A stretch of DNA of 64,000 nt. Source: Calycina herbarum (taxonomy: Eukaryota > Ascomycota > Leotiomycetes > Helotiales > Pezizellaceae). Below, in pieces: positions 12,919 through 23,243 of the stretch. The stretch lies in contig LLEY01000059.1 of NCBI GenBank assembly GCA_001414485.1, positions 1-64,000 of the forward strand, read 5' to 3'. The stretch's first letter is position 1. The number at the start of each line of letters is the position of its first letter. The notes below the pieces were generated by a model. It ran no database searches. It saw only the letters and a program-made list of their open reading frames with translations, and was not told where the DNA came from. The position numbers were made by a program, and so were the translations under genes.

Positions 12919-15265
12919 TTAAAGCTTCCCAACCAACTTTTCCCTAACCACAAACTCACCCACCTCAGCCTCTCTAATATCACTCTCAACCTCCTCCCTC
13001 TTCAACTCCAAAAACCCATTTTCCATCCTCGGATCATACATCTTCCCCTCAATCCACCTATCCAACTCCCCATCCGTCATCCCCCTCAACGCCGGTTCAC
13101 GATCCAACTTCTGTCGTTGAGCCTCTCGAATAACATCCCTCGCCACAACAACAGAAACAGCACGGATACGTTCAAGATCCGGATACAGCATTCCGGACTC
13201 GAATTCTTCCTGTGTGAGGGTCGAGGAGAGTGAGGTGGCGGAGGTGTAGATCATTTCTTGGGAAATGTGTTTTGCTTTACATAGGATGGAGGCGAGACCG
13301 ATGCCGGGGAAGACGTACATGTTGCTATTTGTTTTTAGTTCTCAGTCTGGAGGAGGCGGGGGAGGGAGGGATACTCACTTTCCTTGACTGCACTTATATA
13401 CCTTTCCATTGTGAGTGTAATCTGGGAAAGGAGAACCACTTGCGAAAAGTGCTGTTCCGTTGGTGTATTTCATTGCTTCTTCGAATGTACATTCTGCGTT
13501 ACTGGATGGATTTGAGAGAGGGAAGATAATGGGGTTTTTATTTAGGGTAGCCATCTTGTTGAGGATTGATTCGGAGAAGATTCCGCGGATGGTGGAAAGT
13601 CCCATGAGGATCGTTGGCTTGACTTGGTCGATGATTTCGGTGAGGGATTTGAATTGTTGCCCTGCGTTATCGTCGCGGGAGAAGTAGACTTTGTGTTGAG
13701 CTAGTTTGTCGCCTCGGTCGTTTGTGATGAGTCCCTGTTTTGTTGTCAGTATTGCTCTTTTTGACGAGTAAGTTGAGGGAGCTTACCTTGGTATCAACAA
13801 ACCAAAAGCACTTTCTTGCTTCATCCCCTGTTAAACCCTCCTTGACGAAGTATTCCACGATTTGCTTGGCAACTCCAACACCAGCACTTCCAGCACCCAT
13901 GAAAACAGCTCGTTGGTCCTTGGCTGGGATACCAGATTTCTTGAGAGCCGTAATGATACCTGCAAGAATAACAGCACCCGTTCCTTGGATATCGTCATTG
14001 AAGCAAGTGTACTTGTATTGGTACTTTTCCAGAGCTGGAAATGGGTTCTTGAAGTCTTCGAATTGCACCACAATTCTGTTCCACGTTAGCGTTATCCCCT
14101 ACCTCTCATAGGAGAGAACTCACCCCGGCCAGATCTGATTAATTGCAACCATCAACTCCTCAATGAACTCTGCCTCTTGAGCTTCCGTTACTCGCTTCAT
14201 TCGACTTCCCATATATAATGGGTCTTTAAGCAGTGTCTCGTTGTTGGTACCCAAATCCAAAGTTAATGGAAGAGTAACCTCGGGTCGAATTCCAGCACAT
14301 CCTGTGTACAAGGCAAGTTTCCCAACTGGAATACCCATACCATTAATACCCAAATCTCCGAGACCAAGGATTCTGCTCTGTTGGATGAATCAGAAACAGA
14401 TTGCAAGCGTGGGGCGGAAAGGAGGGGGGTTGTAAAAATGAAGGTTATCCTTACGCCATCCGTGACAACAGTCATTTCAACATTTGATTGTGGCCAATTT
14501 TGGAGAATCTCCTTCAAATGACCTCGATCCTGATAAGACAGGTAGAGACCTAACAATGGTCAGAAATGAAGTCACGTGTAGTGGGGGTCATCTCATCGAA
14601 GGAGAATCAAAGAGACTCGACATACCTTCAGGCTGCTGATATATATCCGACCATTTCAAGCAAGCCTCACCAACAACCGGGGTATAAATTAAAGGGGTAA
14701 GAGTCTATTCTCAAAATTAGCCCAAGTCTCACAAAATCCCGTGACCCTGTACACCCCGAGGTCGATGTATCTAACTCACAGTAAAATTATCAAGGACCAA
14801 ACGATAGAAAAGGTGAACATTGGAATTCCTCAAATTGGAGAGATAAATGTATTTCTCAATCGAACTAGTCTTGGATTCCAATTGCTTCAAACCTATTCAA
14901 CATCCATTAGCAAAGTCATCAGCATTTAGCAATAGGTCAACTTACATCGCTGAGCTTGCACCTCGTACCTCTCCACAACAGGTGGTACAAGACCATGAGT
15001 CCCAAGTGCCCGTCTAGCTTTCACAGAATGCGAAGTATCCGGTGGTCTATTCTCATCAAATGTCAATGTTTATCCCAATCCATTTCCGAAGTTTTTGGGT
15101 GACTCACGAAAATCGATTTTGACTGTATGCCCGACGGGCGATAGGTGAGGTTGTCGTCATTCTACCGGCTCCTTTTGATGCGAACAAACTCAGGCTGAAC
15201 AGATTCCGGAATCGAGGAAGTTGTCTTGCGGCTCTGGAGAAGATGCGTAGGGAGCTGAAGGTCAT
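12919..15265 (-). CDS. NAD-type malic enzyme, mitochondrial
   Basis: Oxidative decarboxylation of malate to pyruvate with NAD(P). Nine exons can be joined in phase: 15265-15108, 15046-14946, 14892-14780, 14704-14626, 14549-14455, 14377-14124, 14075-13787, 13734-13379, 13324-12919, giving 616 residues, usual for the family. The first ~50 residues ([19 protein letters not shown]...) are basic, lack acidic residues and resemble a mitochondrial presequence. Conserved segments follow in order: [19 protein letters not shown] (about 97-115), YTPVVGEAC (131-139), [23 protein letters not shown] (about 179-192), IPVGK (catalytic Lys near 202), FEDF (metal ligands E273/D274), [11 protein letters not shown] (292-302, with metal ligand D295) and the dinucleotide-binding [10 protein letters not shown] (327-336). 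All eight introns are GT-AG. Cofactor preference (NAD or NADP) cannot be decided from sequence alone. Confidence 0.95.
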
Positions 15266-15818
15266 GATTATTTTTCTCTTTCTTTGGGGGGCCGAGGCCT
15301 AGAGTGGAAGGTCGTCTGATCTCTTTTTTGTAAACCGGGGGCCGAAGTTTATGGCGTGTATGGCGTATTTATTGAATTGAACTTGCAATTTCTTTCAATT
15401 GACTGATCGCTGACTGTTTAAGAGTTATAATTTAGGAGGAAAAAGAAAGGAACTAGGGACTTGGAAAAGGAGGTTCTTAGGATGACGGAAAAGGTGAGTC
15501 TTGAATTTTTTATTGAGGTGTCGTCGTCCCCGATAAGAGTTCCGACCTCAACAGAATTCCGGGCCGAGCGACGAGGACCAACCACTAACTCAATGAGACG
15601 CTAACTAGTGCAACCACATTCGGTGGATTAGCTTTCTGAATCATAAGAGCAGCGAATAGAAACGTGAAGTATTTGGACTTGGGCAAGCCATGCATCTCAA
15701 TATCCATGAATCCCCGAGTCTTGCATATTGCGGTGAGTTGTCATCGCTCTGCGTTCAAACACCGAAATGGGTTCATGATTCCCGAAGTTGGTTTTCGGGG
15801 TAGTATAATACATCAATT
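15266..15818. promoter_or_regulatory. Upstream region of the malic enzyme gene
   Basis: A 553-bp gap separates the malic enzyme start from the stop of the RAI1-like gene, so it should hold the malic enzyme promoter and the 3' flank of its neighbour. Pyrimidine-rich tracts occur close upstream of the start when read on the minus strand. I see no TATA box or named operator that I can defend. Confidence 0.4.
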
Positions 15819-17426
15819 CTATTGAACTTCTTCCTTTGGCACTTCTTCCTCTTTGACTTCTTCTTTCTTCGTTGTTAGTTTGGTTCTCCAATTGATGAAT
15901 TCATCAGAAAGGATATCTCCATGTCCAGTTTCCTCTTGTTTGAAGACTTCAATAACAGGAGACCGTTCTTTCCTCCGAATCCTCCATACCCCGTCTCCAG
16001 CAATCGTTGCCTTCAAAACTAATTTCATATTAGCACGTTCTAAATATACACCAAGGAAAGAACTTACACTCCAACAACCCCGAAGCAAAATTAATACACA
16101 TATTCCCATCCCAAGTCCCCTGTCCCCTCCTTTTTACCGTATTAGGTATCGACGCAGTATCAATCTCCTCAATCCTCTTCAGAATCCCATCAGGCGTTCT
16201 AAATCCAACGATGATTTTAGGAACACCAAGGAGAAATGATTGGATCCAGAATTTCATCAGTTTCCTCTCGAAGGTCACCATATCTCGGTCATTCCTTATG
16301 TCGGCACTGGTTTTGAGTTCTACCCAGTTGATGGGGGAATTTGGATCAGTTGGTTTGCTGTCCCAGATTGCATCCACCTCTCCGCCGAGGATCATGGTGT
16401 TGTTTCCTATACCTGTTCTGACCTGGACAGTTTGTAAGTATATGTTGTAGGGTTGAGTGTAGAGGGAGGACGGACGATTGAACAGTATTGTGCATGATTG
16501 GAAACTATTTCATTTTCGCGATTCTCAATGTAATCTCGAGATGTTTCGGCCCATGATTGGGGAAGGAGACATAGAGTTTCAAATTTGTAACCTTAAAAGT
16601 CAACATTAGAACAGACAAGGCTCACTATGGAGAATCAAGCATACCCCAAAAACTCATCATATCCTGTGACTGCTGGCCAGGCCGAGTACGTTGCTGCGAC
16701 TGACTCCTTTGCGACTGGACTTTATACTCATGATTCTCCTCCACAAATCTCCTTACATTAGCACCACCCCAATCTCTCCCAAATCTCCTGAAAACTTACA
16801 TGGTATTTTGAAAAAGCGTAGCATTCATCTCAAACCCATTCCTATCCTCAAAAATGGCCGCCAAAAACTTCGTCATCATCCCCCTCCAAGTGATGAAATC
16901 CGCATCCACTGGATTGCCAGTCTTTTCTTCATGAGCCATGATGGTTTTTAATAAACTGTCTAGATGGTCGTCTGCTGTGTCATCTAGCTTTGAGAAGGTG
17001 TCGAATCCACCTTTTAGATCAGCACCTAGGGTTGGGGGGTAGTAGTATTTTATGGATGAATCGTCGAGTCGGAATTTGTGAGAGTCATCGTAGGAGAAAC
17101 ATGCTATTTCCTGTGGGGTGTTTGTGAGCTTGTGTTTTGGGATATATGAGGGAGGAGGGAGGAGGGAGGAGGAAGGGATATGAGAGAATACGCGATTATA
17201 AGAGAGGAATGAATGATGCTACATGACAAGATAGAGTAGAATAGAAATGCTTGGGCCTCCGAGATATGAAATAATTTTAGAAGAGGAAAGACACGGGGAG
17301 CATTTCAATACTCTCATGAAGTTGCAACCCGAAATGTAAAGGAGATTCTCTTACCCTTGGACGTTTAACAGGAGCACTTTGACCAGCAAATCGGCCAATA
17401 GGTTGAATATCAAAAGAAGAACTCAT
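15819..17426 (-). CDS. RAI1: RAI1/DXO-family decapping nuclease
   Basis: The family removes incomplete or non-canonical 5' caps (pyrophosphohydrolase and/or decapping activity). In fungi RAI1 partners the nuclear 5'-3' exonuclease Rat1. Six exons join in phase: 17426-17355, 17110-16800, 16751-16645, 16591-16476, 16422-16068, 16018-15819, giving 386 residues, close to yeast Rai1. Visible motifs are EIACFSYDDS (about 25-34), YYYPPTLGADL, NGFEMNATLFQ, SFWGYKFETL, and the catalytic metal-binding blocks GGEVDAIW (215-222) and WVELKTS (235-241), then KFWIQSFLLGVPKIIVGFR. The C-terminus is an acidic/basic Glu-Lys tail (KKEEVKEEEVPKEE). The start MSSSFDIQPIGRF fits the family better than in-frame upstream Mets. 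Intron 4 has a weak GTCCGT donor but is required to join CSI to VRTG. Confidence 0.93.
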
Positions 17427-17704
17427 CTTTACCCCATGCGCCAGAATTCGGCGTATCATAAAAAGTATCGAGATGGAACATGAGTTGTGTACAACAGTAT
17501 GGAGAAGAAGCCCCAAGGAGCTTGACTTGATCCCTCGCCGAATATCACCCAGCCAAAGCTCCCCGCCAAACAAACAAACAACAACATTCTTTCAGGCAGT
17601 CACTCGCTCGCTCGCTCATTCATTCATTCATTCATCACTCTATACCTACCCACTTCAACAAATCATTTACCTCTACACATAACCTATCCTAACCCCACCA
17701 TACC
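17427..17704. promoter_or_regulatory. Bidirectional promoter region with tetranucleotide microsatellites
   Basis: The 278 bp between the divergent RAI1-like gene and the small acidic-protein gene must serve both. It holds a CTCG tetranucleotide run (17603-17616) directly followed by an ATTC run (17618-17636). It also has a C/A-rich stretch up to the ATG at 17705. The runs may vary in length between strains. No named binding site is claimed. Confidence 0.5.
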
Positions 17705-18257
17705 ATGCCAGAACGTCGACCTGCCCCTCCAACCCATCGCAGCACAGGCGTACGCAGAAACCTTTTCCACCACCAACTCTCCCGCCGCCCAACCACATCC
17801 TCAACCTCCACATCCGCAGAAACACTCCGTCTAGACACCGACCACAACGAGTCCGATTCTTCAGATATAGTGATCCGCGATTCGAACGGCGAATTCGAGA
17901 TCGGGGATCCGCCTATGCAGAGTTTTGACGAGGCGGAAGGGGGAGGGCATGATGAGGATAGTAAGAGCCCAAATACCACTTTTGAAATTGGAGGGGATGG
18001 AGGTGCTGATGGCATGGAAGAGGAACGGCAGAGATTGAGTGATGCTGTTAAGTGTCATCGGGATAGGAATCGGGCGCCTAGTGAACCTGCTGGTGAGTGA
18101 GATTGAAGGGCGGGGTTTGGGGATGGGAATTGTGCTAATGATTGATTTGGTTATAGAGTTATTGGAGGCTGTGAAAGCCAGTTTGAGAGCGAAGGTTGCG
18201 CAGCTGGCGGAGGATAATTGGATGTACGAACCGGAAGAAGAACCTACAATGCGATGA
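17705..18257 (+). CDS. Small uncharacterised acidic protein with C-terminal helix
   Basis: Two exons (17705-18092 and 18157-18257) join across a 64-bp GT-AG intron to give 162 residues. The N-terminal half is Pro/Arg/Ser/Thr-rich and looks disordered (MPERRPAPPTHRSTGVRR). The middle is acidic (DTDHNESDSSDIVIRDSNGE and following). A predicted helix, LLEAVKASLRAKVAQLAEDN, leads into an acidic end WMYEPEEEP. The splice is supported because it joins this well-formed helix in frame, whereas reading through stops after two codons. I cannot name the family; nuclear or adaptor roles would be guesses. It is divergent from the RAI1-like gene and convergent with GET4, with 150 bp between stop codons. 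Confidence 0.75.
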
Positions 18258-18407
18258 TGAGAAATTGGTTTGCTTCGGAGGGAACTGGTTCCCCCAAGTT
18301 CCATTTGACGAATTTCACGAACGGCGTTCAGTATACCCAGGGAGTTTTGCACAAGGAAGAATAAGGAAAACCAAGATTGCTTTGGAAGTTTACACAGTGT
18401 ATTATAT

Positions 18408-19528
18408 TCAGTCCAACCCCTCAGCGACAGGAGCAGAACCCCCAACACGTTTAGGTTGTGGTTTTCCCGGTGCTCCACCACCACCAAACATACTCCCCAT
18501 CATATCCATAAGCGGATTCCCCTGTCTCGGTCTCTGAATCCCAAAATATATCTCCGCAACCGTAGTCAAAGCCTCATCCCAAATCCCCACCTCCTTAATA
18601 TGCGTCGCATACTTGCTCTTCAACTGCTTAAACAAATCCGCCGCTCCCTTCTGCACCGCCAGCAATAACAAGCCCAAGAAATTCAACAGAGGAATACTAG
18701 GATATATCCTCATATCCAAAGTATTACTGCTAACATCCTGTACCGACAACCCTTTCTTATCTTCCATCAATCGACTCGTAAATAAACGTAAAGATTTCGA
18801 AGCGTCGCGGACGTTTCCAGTGAGGAGGTAGGGGAAGACTGCTCGTGCAGCGTAGAGAGCGGCGGTATGCGAATCGTCTTGGGTGTACCATTCGTATTCT
18901 AGTTTTACAAATATCTCGGGGGAGTCTTTGGTGCCGAGTGTGAGATGGCGTTCTGCCTCATAGACATCGAGTTCTTCTGCGTAGAGCGATCCAGCGACAT
19001 GATGTAAATCCGGTTCTCCAGCGGGGTAATCACTACATTTACTCGACCATCTGCATTCCCATCATTAGCTCTCTCCCTCTTCTCCCCCCCCATTCCTATC
19101 CAATTGTAAAAACCACTCACCCAATCATCTCCCCAACAAACTTCTTCCTCGTAGGCTCCTCACTAGGAAACTGCCTCAACAGCGTCAAAAGCCGTCCCTT
19201 ACTCTCAGCATCCGGCTTCAGCTCCGCTTGCTTGTAGACCTCTATCAGAAACAACCCCAAGTCGCCGCCGGATCCGCCTTGCGCGGCCTTTAGGAGGGAG
19301 GAGGCGCTGTTGAAGAGGATACTCGAAGCTGCGGGCCAGTTTTCTTGTTTTATGTAGCGCGCTGCTACAACGCGGGTTTGTTGTTGGGCTTCGTAGAATT
19401 CGCCTGCCGTTATTCTGGTGGGGTGTTAGAATTGGGAGGTGGGCGGAGAGGGAATGGCATAGGATAGGATTGGGGGAGAAGTACTTTTCTTGCAGACGGA
19501 CTATGATCTTCTCGATTTTGGCACTCAT
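18408..19528 (-). CDS. GET4: GET4, tail-anchored protein targeting factor
   Basis: GET4 (DUF410 family) is a cytosolic TPR-like helical protein. It works with Get5 to hand tail-anchored membrane proteins from Sgt2 to Get3 for insertion into the ER. Three exons join in phase: 19528-19485, 19414-19121, 19050-18408, giving 326 residues, normal for the family. Visible features are the start MSAKIEKIIVRLQEK, GEFYEAQQQTRVVAARY, LGLFLIEVY, the PDLHHVAGSLYAEE segment, YAARAVFPYLLTGN and LLNFLGLLLLAVQKGAADLF. The C-terminus is Gly/Pro-rich (GGGGAPGKPQPKR) as in other filamentous fungi. The first intron uses a GTACTT donor, and the phase and the family sequence support it. The gene is convergent with the small gene at 17705. 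Confidence 0.93.
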
Positions 19529-20169
19529 CTTGACTGTGGTGGTAGGTGTAGTTCGAGGTTCAACTTTTGGTTGGTGTTGTGGAGGTGGAGGGGAGGTATT
19601 GAGAAGACTGTGGAAGGAAACTGGATCCTTGTCACTGGTGTCACTGGAGCCCGTCAGTTTCAGGCGGCCCACCAGGACTTCGACTTCTAGCTTCACTTCA
19701 CCTCCTCCACGACAACTAATTCCTTCTATAAGAAAACTGCGTTGCTATTTATTCACTTTTCGATTCCTACGTTCTGTTGCTGACTTCTCATCTTCTGTTC
19801 TTGCTTTTGTTCTTGCCCTACTTCTCTCTGCACATTGCATGTTTGTCTTTGCCGTTATCCAAATGGCTGCCAGGCCGAATCGAACCATGGCTGTTGGTGT
19901 ACATCTGATTGTATCTTTCTTGCATTTCCTTGCCTTATCTCGTCTTGCAATGGCAGAAGTGCTGGGAAAGTTAGATCTCCTTGGAAAGCCCTTTCACCAG
20001 AGGGCCGACAGAGGGTTTTCTCATATGCACTCTTCATTTGCGATCCCCTTCTATCTAGATTGCGAATATTTGAGAACTTCGATTCATTATACGCTATATC
20101 AAGGGACTTTGACAAAAATTGCTACAAAAACCCCGCAAAGGTAGTCTGTCCTCCTTTACACTTCGATAC
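19529..20169. other. Intergenic region between GET4 promoter and P450 3' end
   Basis: The 641 bp hold the upstream region of GET4 (minus strand) and the 3' flank of the P450. Open frames occur on the plus strand, but they lack any family resemblance, overlap the GET4 coding strand in antisense, or show no gene-like codon pattern. I see no RNA gene. Confidence 0.5.
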
Positions 20170-21797
20170 TCAAGACCGCCGAGATAGCTTCACATCAATT
20201 CCTGTCTGCCTCACGAACCAAGAATTCTGCAGTTCCCAGTTCTTCGTGGGGTCAACGAGATGTATCTACCAGAACAGAGTTAGCATGTTACGTTACTCGA
20301 CCGAAAAAGAACCTTGACTTGCATCATATTCCAAAAACAAGCTTGCCATCAATTTATAAGTCTCCATCACTGCCATGTACTTCCCAAGACAAGTGCGTTT
20401 TCCTGATCCGAAAGTCAGATCATGTCTCTTCATATTTGCAACACGCTCCTGGTACATCTTCTCATCTTCGTCCTCGTCATGCTTGAGCCAGCGATCGGGA
20501 TTGAAGATTGCGGCATCCTGCCCATAGGTGTTTTTATCTTGGTGGACGACCCATGAGTTCATGCCTACTTGTGTTCCGGCTGGGAGAAAGGTCCCATCTG
20601 GTAATTCCAATCCACTTTCTGGCACAACTCGCTCCAAGAGTAGTCCGATTGCTGGGTGGACTCGACAGGACTCTCGTATCACTGCGTCCAAATAGGGGAG
20701 CTTAGTTGCTTCTGCGTAGCTTACTGGACTGCTCAAACCAGCGCTATCAATCTCTTGCCGGAGTTTTCGTAGCACATTGGGATTCTTGAGCACGTAATAC
20801 ACAATTGCGCGCAACAAAATCCCCGTCGTATCTGCACCCGCCAACATGTTAATCAACAAAAGCTCGACGACTCCCATATCATTCATATCTGGATTCTTAT
20901 TCTTCAGCTCGATAAAACCATCCAACATATCTCTCTGCTCCTTGTCCTTCCCATCAGTTCCTTGTTGTCTCGCCATACACTGCTGAGCAGAAAATTCCGC
21001 AGCAACAGCAAATGTCGACGGACCAATGGGTCTTATCGGGTTCTTCGCAAGCAATTTATCGAGTTGTGGTACCTGAGTTATGACACCGAAGTAATCAATC
21101 CCTTTCTCGGATGCGTTTAGAAAACCAGAATGGTCTCGACCTGCTTGTAGGAACCCCATGGATTTGCTGAAAGATAATCTTCCAATGACGTCCCATGCGA
21201 AAAATACGAGCCAGTCTTCCATTTTACATGTCTTGTCTTTGTTAGGTCCATCAATGAAATTTCGATCAATGCATTCGAAGAATTCGTTTATCGTATCATC
21301 AACCAAAGCTTCCGATTTCAACAAATTCTGCAACTTGTAGAAGGAAGAGATGAGACTTCGTTGACGGGTATGATCTGCGTTATCTCTGGTGCTGAAGACA
21401 TTGCTGGTTATTACTCCGCGGACTTTGATATCGTTTACGGTGTAGAAATCCGTCTATCAACACCTCGTTAGCTCCCTCTTTTCTCTTTCGGAATTCATCT
21501 CACCTTCAGGAAAACCCCTCGACTATCAAAGATTTTCTTCACAAGCTCGGGATGAGCTAGGCTCACTAAATCCGGACCTACGCGAACGGCGGGTCCATAT
21601 TTTTCATGTAGATATCTCTGCGTGAGTTCAGACCTGCCGGCCCAACTATCGAATAATCGCCAGAAGTTTGTGAATTTTGCTAGGAAGGGTCCGGGGATTT
21701 TCTTGAGGGGTGAGGTGTAGTATGCCCAGATTATTTGGGCGGTTGAGAAGGCTGTGAGTGCCAAAATGGCTCTGAGTAAGAGTGTTGAGAGAGACAT
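20170..21797 (-). CDS. Cytochrome P450 monooxygenase with a GC-AG intron
   Basis: A microsomal class II P450 using NADPH and P450 reductase. Exons 21797-21504, 21453-20323 and 20265-20170 give 506 residues. An N-terminal membrane anchor (LLLRAILALTAFSTAQIIWAYY) is followed by the hinge KKIPGPF. Next come the I-helix LAGADTTG, the E-x-x-R block RESCRVHP, and the heme loop FGSGKRTCLG with Cys near 452. The start is the ATG at 21797, six bases inside a longer frame that opens with GTG. The second intron starts GCAAGT (20322) and ends TAG (20266). Splicing it restores the family C-terminus EYD-IHLVDP...SWFVRQTGIDVKL, whereas read-through ends early in GSFSVE. The closest group I can suggest is the pisatin-demethylase-like fungal P450s. 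The substrate is unknown, and no biosynthetic cluster partners are seen. Confidence 0.93.
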
Positions 21798-23243
21798 GTT
21801 CACTTAGCGAGTTTGTATTGTCAACACAAAGACACGCTTTGGGGATACGGTTGTGCGACTTGTTCACAGCATATATGTAAGAAACGAGAGAACAAGAGAA
21901 GGGGAAAGAAAAAGCAAAAAGAGGGGAACTGATAAGAATCCATCCATAGTTTTTCGATTTCGGTCTGATGAATGTTGTGCTCCACACCATAAGAAGTGGG
22001 GGTGGTATTCATGATTTCCAGCTGTCTATAGAAGGGAGGTATATTTCTTCCTCGGATATTAATCATCCATGGCGTTTGAACATTAATCAGATGCTATTGG
22101 TGGCGGAGTCGTCGATACTACCCCAGGGCGCCACGTAAGGTACCCCACATCAAGTACTTGGGGCTTTGACAGATCAAGAGCGAAAATTTTCTTTGGCCAA
22201 GATTGTTTGGCGTTGGGGGGGGGGGGGGATTTCAATCTCGATCGTTTGATTTTCTTCTTCTGTCCTTTGGAAGGGGGGTCGGAGGGGTTGCTACCGCTCT
22301 GGGTTTGTAGTGGAGTATCGGCGTATTCGAAAAATATGCGTATGAGAAGCCTCATTTGGGTATGTATACGCAAATAAGGCAAAGATCAAAGAACTAAGTC
22401 GTTTGCATATATGTAGCTGAATTAGACGTCGGATACGAGTAATCCTTGCCTGCGCCGACAAAATACCCCTTTAAAGAGGTGCTTTAAAGCTGGGGTTCGT
22501 TACTCGAATGAATTTAGACTCGGAACGCTGCTCAAAAGAACAGGAGTTGTTATGTCTTGCCGATATAGTATTTTGTGTGATGGCCAGCCATCGGAATTGG
22601 AACTGCCGAGGTTACGTGCCGAATAGGTTACGAATCGGATAGGTTATGGAACGTTTCGGACTTTGTTATTGTCCGACCTCTTTAGATGCCCTTACTCTCT
22701 CTACCGGGAAGACCAATTTGGTCTTTTCCTTCGTATCAGAGCCTAGTATTCGGATATGTCATTCTATCGAACGCACTCCCATATGCCTCTTTTGTAGTAG
22801 TATCTGTTTCGTGCCGTTACATTTTGGAGCTGCTAAATACTTACAAGTCTCACAACAGTTACAGTACTAGACGGGAACTAAGGGTCCACCTTGTGACGGT
22901 TCGTACCGTCTCGTGCTATCACGTGGCTCGCTTAGCGACCCACTATACTGTATTTAGATTCGAGCTCTCTCGAGCTCTCCTCTTCTCCTTAGCTTAGAAT
23001 CCTTGTATTTGACAGTGTTCTACGATTCTATAATCCACACCGTAGCTCTTTCGTACGTGTCGTCATATACTATCCCGTCTTTATAAAAATTATAAAAAAT
23101 CTAAAATACTATTTTATATATTATTAGTTAATTATAAGCTAGAAATCTCTAGTACTTTATATAAAGTAAGAGTATATATATATAAATAATTTTATTAACT
23201 TTTTATATAGGGTTTCTATACTCCTTAGCTCTAATATTTAGTA
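21798..23243. other. P450 upstream region and gene-island border
   Basis: The first few hundred bases should be the P450 promoter. A run of 14 G lies at 22215-22228. From about 22420 to 23060 the sequence is of normal composition with scattered open frames but none I can defend as a gene. The stretch near 22870-23040 (with CACGTG-containing sequence and GACAGTGTTCTACG) resembles LTR-type sequence but no partner was found in the window. RIP-like A+T-rich DNA begins near 23060. Confidence 0.45.

Noticed and set aside
13740..14111. Plus-strand frames across the malic enzyme gene
   Set aside because: Shadows of the well-supported minus-strand exons.
17427..17573. Upstream in-frame Met codons for the RAI1-like gene
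   Set aside because: They would add a tail unlike family members; MSSSFDIQPIGRF at 17426 matches the usual start.
17861..18487. Minus-strand 208-codon frame over the small acidic-protein gene
   Set aside because: Antisense shadow; composition is low-complexity Ser/Ile/Pro and no homology is seen. The plus-strand two-exon model is better.
19470..20317. Long plus-strand frames (up to 224 codons) upstream of and antisense to GET4
   Set aside because: They overlap the GET4 first exon in antisense, show no family resemblance and no supporting splice pattern.
22646..22997. Two plus-strand frames at the island border
   Set aside because: Cys/Ser/Leu-rich with no recognisable domain; no start context or splice signals that build a gene.
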